From Lautropia sp. SCN 69-89 (GTDB lineage: Bacteria; Pseudomonadota; Gammaproteobacteria; Burkholderiales; Burkholderiaceae_E): a stretch of DNA of 64,000 nucleotides. The DNA lies in contig MEED01000016.1 in NCBI GenBank assembly GCA_001724855.1, positions 1-64,000 of the forward strand, written 5' to 3'. The translations under genes and the position numbers were made by a program. The notes under the pieces are model-generated. The model searched no databases and was not told where the DNA came from. It saw only the letters and a program-made list of their open reading frames with translations. Of this stretch, positions 58,336 to 64,000 are shown in pieces (within the stretch, counting starts at the first letter, position 1; each line of letters starts with the position of its first letter).

Positions 58336-60792
58336 TCACGAACGCCCTTGTCTGCGCAGCGCCCTCGCCAGCGCATCACCGAGCACGGTCGGCGCGGTGC
58401 TCTCCGAGGGCGCCCGCGCGCGTGGGCCACTGGCCTGCCCCTTGCCGGCACGCCGGGGCTCGCTACCGGGCGCGGCGCCCTTCCGATCTCGCTCCGCGCG
58501 TGCCCCGCTCTTCATCGACAGCGCAATGCGCTTGCGCGCCACGTCGACCTCGAGCACCGTCACCGAAACCACCTGCCCGGCCTTCACCACGTCGCGCGGA
58601 TCCTTGACGAAGCGGTCGGCCAGCTGCGAGACGTGCACCAGGCCGTCCTGGTGCACGCCGAGGTCGACGAAGGCGCCGAAGTTGGCGACGTTGGTGACCA
58701 CGCCCTGCAGCTTCATGCCGGGACGCAGGTCGGCGATCGTCTCCACGCCTTCCTGGAACGACGCGGTGACAAACTCGCCGCGCGGATCGCGGCCCGGCTT
58801 CTCCAGTTCGGCGAGAATGTCGCGCACCGTCGGCTCGCCGAAGCGCTCGTCGACGAACTGCCGCGGCTCGAGCCCGCGCAGCGTCTCGCGATGGCCGATC
58901 AGCTCGCGCGCGTTGCGCCCCACCCGCGCGAGGATGCGCTCGACCACCGGATACGCCTCCGGGTGTACCGCCGAGGCGTCGAGCGGGTTGTCGCCGTCGC
59001 GGATGCGCAGGAAGCCGGCCGCCTGCTCGAAGGTCTTCTCGCCGAGGTACGGCACCTTGCGCAGCGTCTCGCGGCTTCGGAAGGCACCGTGCGCGTCGCG
59101 GTAGTCGACCACGCGCTGGGCAACCGTTGCTCCGAGCCCCGAGACGCGCGCCAGCAGCGCCGCCGAGGCGGTGTTCACGTCGACGCCCACCGAGTTCACG
59201 CAATCTTCGACCGCCGCATCGAGCTGGCGCGACAGCGCGTGCTGGTTCACGTCGTGCTGGTACTGGCCGACGCCGATCGACTTCGGGTCGATCTTCACCA
59301 GCTCGGCCAGCGGATCCTGCAGCCGACGGGCGATCGACACCGCGCCACGCAGGCTCACGTCGAGCTGCGGGAATTCCTTCGCCGCGAGTTCGCTGGCCGA
59401 ATAGACCGAGGCGCCCGCTTCGGACACGACCAGCTTGCGCAGCCGCAGCTCGGGGTGCCGCTCGATCAGATCGGCCACCAGCCGGTCGGTCTCGCGCGAC
59501 GCGGTGCCGTTGCCGATCGCCACCAGCTCGACCGCATGCTTCGCGGCCAGCGCAGCGAGCGCCGCGATCGAACCGTCCCAGTCGCGGCGCGGCTCGTGCG
59601 GATACAGCGTCGCGGTGTCGAGCAGCTTGCCGGTGGCGTCGACCACCGCGGCCTTCACGCCGGTGCGGATGCCCGGATCGAGGCCGATCACCGCGCGCGG
59701 GCCGGCAGGCGGCGCGAGCAGGATGTCCTTCAGGTTCGCGCCGAAGACGCGGATCGCCTCGGCCTCGGCGGCTTCGCGCATGCGGCCGAACAGTTCGGTC
59801 TCGAGGTGCGGCAGCAGCTTCACGCGCCAGCACCAACGGCAGGCTTCGGCGAGCCAGGCATCGGCCGGGCGCATCGCGCCCTGCGCGCCGGGCCCGGCGG
59901 CCGACGGCGCCCCGACCGTCGCTGCGCCAGCCGCCGCGTGCGCGGCCGCCTGCACCGAGCGGCCGAGGCCCACCTTCGCGGCAAGCAGCGAGAGACAGGG
60001 ATGCGGGCCCTGCTGCTCGAGTGCGGGCTCGAGGCCGAGCTTCAGCGACAGCACGCCCTGCTGGCGTCCGCGCAGCAGTGCCAGCGCGCGATGCGAGGGC
60101 ACCTTCGCGATCGGCTCGGCGTGGTCGAACCAGTCACGAAACTTCTCGCCTTCGGCCGCCTTGTCCTCATGGACCTTGCTGCTGATCCAGCCCTCGATCC
60201 ACATCCGCTCGCGCAACGCATCGAGCACGTCGGCGCGCTCGGCGAAGCGCTCGGCCAGGATGTCGCGTGCGCCGTCGAGCGCCGCCTTCGCGTCGGCCAC
60301 ACCGTGCTCGCCGTTCTCGTCGGGCGCCCGCAGGTATTTCGCGGCCTCGGCCTGCGGATCGAGCGTCGGGTCGGCGAGCAGCGCATCGGCCAGCGGTTCG
60401 AGCCCCGCTTCCCTGGCGATCTGCGCACGGGTGCGGCGCTTCGGCCGGTACGGCAGGTACAGGTCTTCGAGCCGCTGCCGGGTGTCGGCCTCTGCGATCT
60501 GCGCGGCGAGCGCGTCGGTGAGCTTGCCCTGCTCCGCAATGCTGGCGAGGATCGTCGCGCGGCGATCTTCGAGTTCGCGCAGGTAGCCGAGCCGCTCGGC
60601 GAGCGTTCGCAATTGCGTGTCGTCGAGGCCGCCGGTGGCTTCCTTGCGATAGCGCGCGATGAACGGGACGGTGGCGCCGGTGTCGAGAAGATCGATGGCG
60701 GCGCTCACCTGGGCCGGACGGGCGCCGAGTTCATCGGCGAGGCGGGCGAGGATGCGGGCCGGAGCAGTGGCGTCGGTGCGAACGGAATCCAT
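58336..60792 (-). CDS. tex: Tex transcription accessory protein
   Basis: An 818-residue Tex protein. The N-terminal helical domain ([33 protein letters not shown]), YqgF-like RNase H fold ([18 protein letters not shown]), helix-hairpin-helix region ([15 protein letters not shown]) and C-terminal S1 RNA-binding domain ([32 protein letters not shown]) are in the expected order. A basic tail follows the S1 domain. Length is normal. It acts in nucleic-acid binding during transcription. Confidence 0.95.
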   Translation of the reverse strand: MDSVRTDATAPARILARLADELGARPAQVSAAIDLLDTGATVPFIARYRKEATGGLDDTQLRTLAERLGYLRELEDRRATILASIAEQGKLTDALAAQIAEADTRQRLEDLYLPYRPKRRTRAQIAREAGLEPLADALLADPTLDPQAEAAKYLRAPDENGEHGVADAKAALDGARDILAERFAERADVLDALRERMWIEGWISSKVHEDKAAEGEKFRDWFDHAEPIAKVPSHRALALLRGRQQGVLSLKLGLEPALEQQGPHPCLSLLAAKVGLGRSVQAAAHAAAGAATVGAPSAAGPGAQGAMRPADAWLAEACRWCWRVKLLPHLETELFGRMREAAEAEAIRVFGANLKDILLAPPAGPRAVIGLDPGIRTGVKAAVVDATGKLLDTATLYPHEPRRDWDGSIAALAALAAKHAVELVAIGNGTASRETDRLVADLIERHPELRLRKLVVSEAGASVYSASELAAKEFPQLDVSLRGAVSIARRLQDPLAELVKIDPKSIGVGQYQHDVNQHALSRQLDAAVEDCVNSVGVDVNTASAALLARVSGLGATVAQRVVDYRDAHGAFRSRETLRKVPYLGEKTFEQAAGFLRIRDGDNPLDASAVHPEAYPVVERILARVGRNARELIGHRETLRGLEPRQFVDERFGEPTVRDILAELEKPGRDPRGEFVTASFQEGVETIADLRPGMKLQGVVTNVANFGAFVDLGVHQDGLVHVSQLADRFVKDPRDVVKAGQVVSVTVLEVDVARKRIALSMKSGARAERDRKGAAPGSEPRRAGKGQASGPRARAPSESTAPTVLGDALARALRRQGRS

Positions 60793-61477
60793 GGACGAGC
60801 GATGCTGCAGGGCTTCGTGAAAGGCACGGATTCTGCCACGGGGCGCGAAGACGAAGGCGGCCGGCCAAGGGCGGCCGCGGAACGAGGCGGACGTTCACGC
60901 CCGGGTTCATGCTGCCGCTTCGCACCAGCTTCGCACCCACCGGCAATCGCTGCTGCACCGCCATCGCTCCGTCGAGATGACCGTCGCGATACTGGATCTC
61001 GGTGACCTTGCGATCGAAGCTGCGGTAGTTCGTGACCCGCGCCACATCGGCTCCGAAGCGCGCGAGCTGGTGCGCGGTGCGGCTCGCGAGCCGGGTCACG
61101 CCTGCGCCGTTGCTCACCTCGAGTCCGTCGATGGCCGACAGCGACATCCGTGCGGGCCGCGCCTTGGCCACGACGACCGCCGTGCCGGCCCGCTGCACCG
61201 GCTTCGGCGCACTCAGGATCCGGGCGGGCTCGTTGCTCGCCAGGGTCGCCGGCTTCGCGGCCGGTTCGAGTTCGTAGACGTTCGGCGCCACTTGCACCAG
61301 CGCGGCGTCGGCGGATCGCGAGGTCACGACCTCGTAGGTGGGCGTGCTGCTCGCTTCGCTGAGCACCGTCGCGGCGATCGACCTTGCCGCGGTGACGATG
61401 CGCGCGGCCCAGTCGATCGCTCCGGGCGCCTGCGTCGAGGAAACGATCTCGATTGCGGCCATGTGCACGGGCTGCAT
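60731..61477 (-). CDS. truncated protein with LytR C-terminal domain
   Basis: The frame encodes 248 residues from the ATG at 61,477, without a good ribosome site. Residues about 108-185 match the LytR_C domain ([56 protein letters not shown]). In many betaproteobacteria this domain ends TPR proteins of Flp/Tad loci. Here the TPR part is absent. After VRLV the sequence no longer fits the family and runs on 62 bases into tex. This looks like a decayed gene fragment. Confidence 0.5.
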   Translation of the reverse strand: MQPVHMAAIEIVSSTQAPGAIDWAARIVTAARSIAATVLSEASSTPTYEVVTSRSADAALVQVAPNVYELEPAAKPATLASNEPARILSAPKPVQRAGTAVVVAKARPARMSLSAIDGLEVSNGAGVTRLASRTAHQLARFGADVARVTNYRSFDRKVTEIQYRDGHLDGAMAVQQRLPVGAKLVRSGSMNPGVNVRLVPRPPLAGRLRLRAPWQNPCLSRSPAASLVHGFRSHRRHCSGPHPRPPRR

Positions 61478-61507
61478 GGTGACCGACGCTTCAGCCACGG
61501 GCGGCTC

Positions 61508-61756
61508 GGCTACCTGAGCGTGCTCACGCTGGGCGAGCTCCGCAAAGGCATCGATGCCGTGCCCGACAGGAAGCGCCGCGCGGCGTTGCCGGCGGCGAGT
61601 CACGATCTCGCGATGGTCACGCGCAATGCTCGCGATTTCGCGGGGCTCGGTATCGCGGTCGTCGACCCGTGGACCGACGAGGGGTCTGGGCCGCGGTATC
61701 GGGTGCAGGAGCCTGCGCGCCGCGTTTCGCGCGCGCGTCCGCGGGGTGGCGCCTGA
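61508..61756 (+). pseudogene. VapC-family PIN toxin remnant
   Basis: The frame includes YLSVLTLGELRKGIDAVPDRKRRAAL joined directly to PAASHDLAMVTRNARDFAGLGIAVVDPW. In intact VapC/FitB proteins these two parts are separated by about 50 residues containing the third acidic residue. The N-terminal VDTNV-type motif is also missing. It is therefore a deletion remnant. It is on the strand opposite the LytR_C fragment. No antitoxin gene is next to it. Confidence 0.75.
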
Positions 61757-61775
61757 CGGATCTCGCGCGCCCCGA

Positions 61776-64000
<2,225 letters not shown>

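Noticed and set aside
57997-61005. 1,000-codon plus-strand frame opposite tex
   Set aside because: A shadow of tex, with no family-like sequence.

Overview
The window is about 64 kb of GC-rich chromosomal DNA. It most likely comes from a betaproteobacterium of the order Burkholderiales. The evidence is the strong G/C third-position bias, the gene order tpiA-secG-tRNA-Leu-nuoA to nuoN-NUDIX, the ilvB-ilvN-ilvC-psd-pssA run, a tripartite TRAP transporter, and protein families that are mainly betaproteobacterial (DUF3619, DUF3106). I cannot name the genus from sequence alone.

Layout, left to right. 1-11,250 (minus strand): a Tad/Flp tight-adherence pilus locus of twelve genes, most overlapping by 4 to 11 bases. 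It holds a Flp pilin, a TadG-like protein, two TadE-like pseudopilins, a second Flp-like peptide, CpaB, the secretin CpaC, an FHA-CpaF ATPase, TadB, TadC, a DUF192 protein and a lipoprotein. Three consecutive-looking genes (cpaF, DUF192, lipoprotein) each carry a frameshift, while no other gene in the window shows an unexplained one, so the locus may be decaying. 11,460-14,207: a Fic-family gene split by a complete 1,205-bp IS3-family element with a 4-bp target duplication. 14,392-15,714: isocitrate lyase with a textbook terminator. 16,149-19,820: a short-chain dehydrogenase followed by a TRAP transporter, behind a TTGACA promoter overlapped by a TetR-type palindrome. 19,817-28,235: rmuC, a DUF4124 protein, an FtsX-type permease, a queuosine-precursor transporter, a dienoyl-CoA isomerase, a quinone oxidoreductase and a DUF4382 lipoprotein. 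28,433-29,462: tRNA-Ser(UGA) followed by mqsRA.

29,528-44,887 (minus strand): the full 14-gene complex I operon nuoA-N, ending in a NUDIX hydrolase, with tRNA-Leu(GAG), secG and tpiA upstream. 46,541-51,367 (minus): pssA, psd, ilvC, ilvN and ilvB. 51,764-53,845 (plus): an ECF-like sigma factor coupled to DUF3619, DUF3106 and RDD genes. 53,865-56,108: a large PLP-dependent basic amino-acid decarboxylase. 56,204-61,756: a patch of toxin-antitoxin genes and remnants (orphan Phd antitoxin, VapBC, broken VapC) interspersed with a ketopantoate-reductase-like gene, tex and a truncated LytR_C-domain gene. The window ends inside clpB.

The core genes (respiratory complex I, branched-chain amino-acid and phospholipid synthesis, glyoxylate shunt, chaperone) look intact. 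The variable parts are the Tad locus, the IS-split fic gene and the toxin-antitoxin patches. The least explained coherent unit is the sigma factor-DUF3619-DUF3106-RDD operon.
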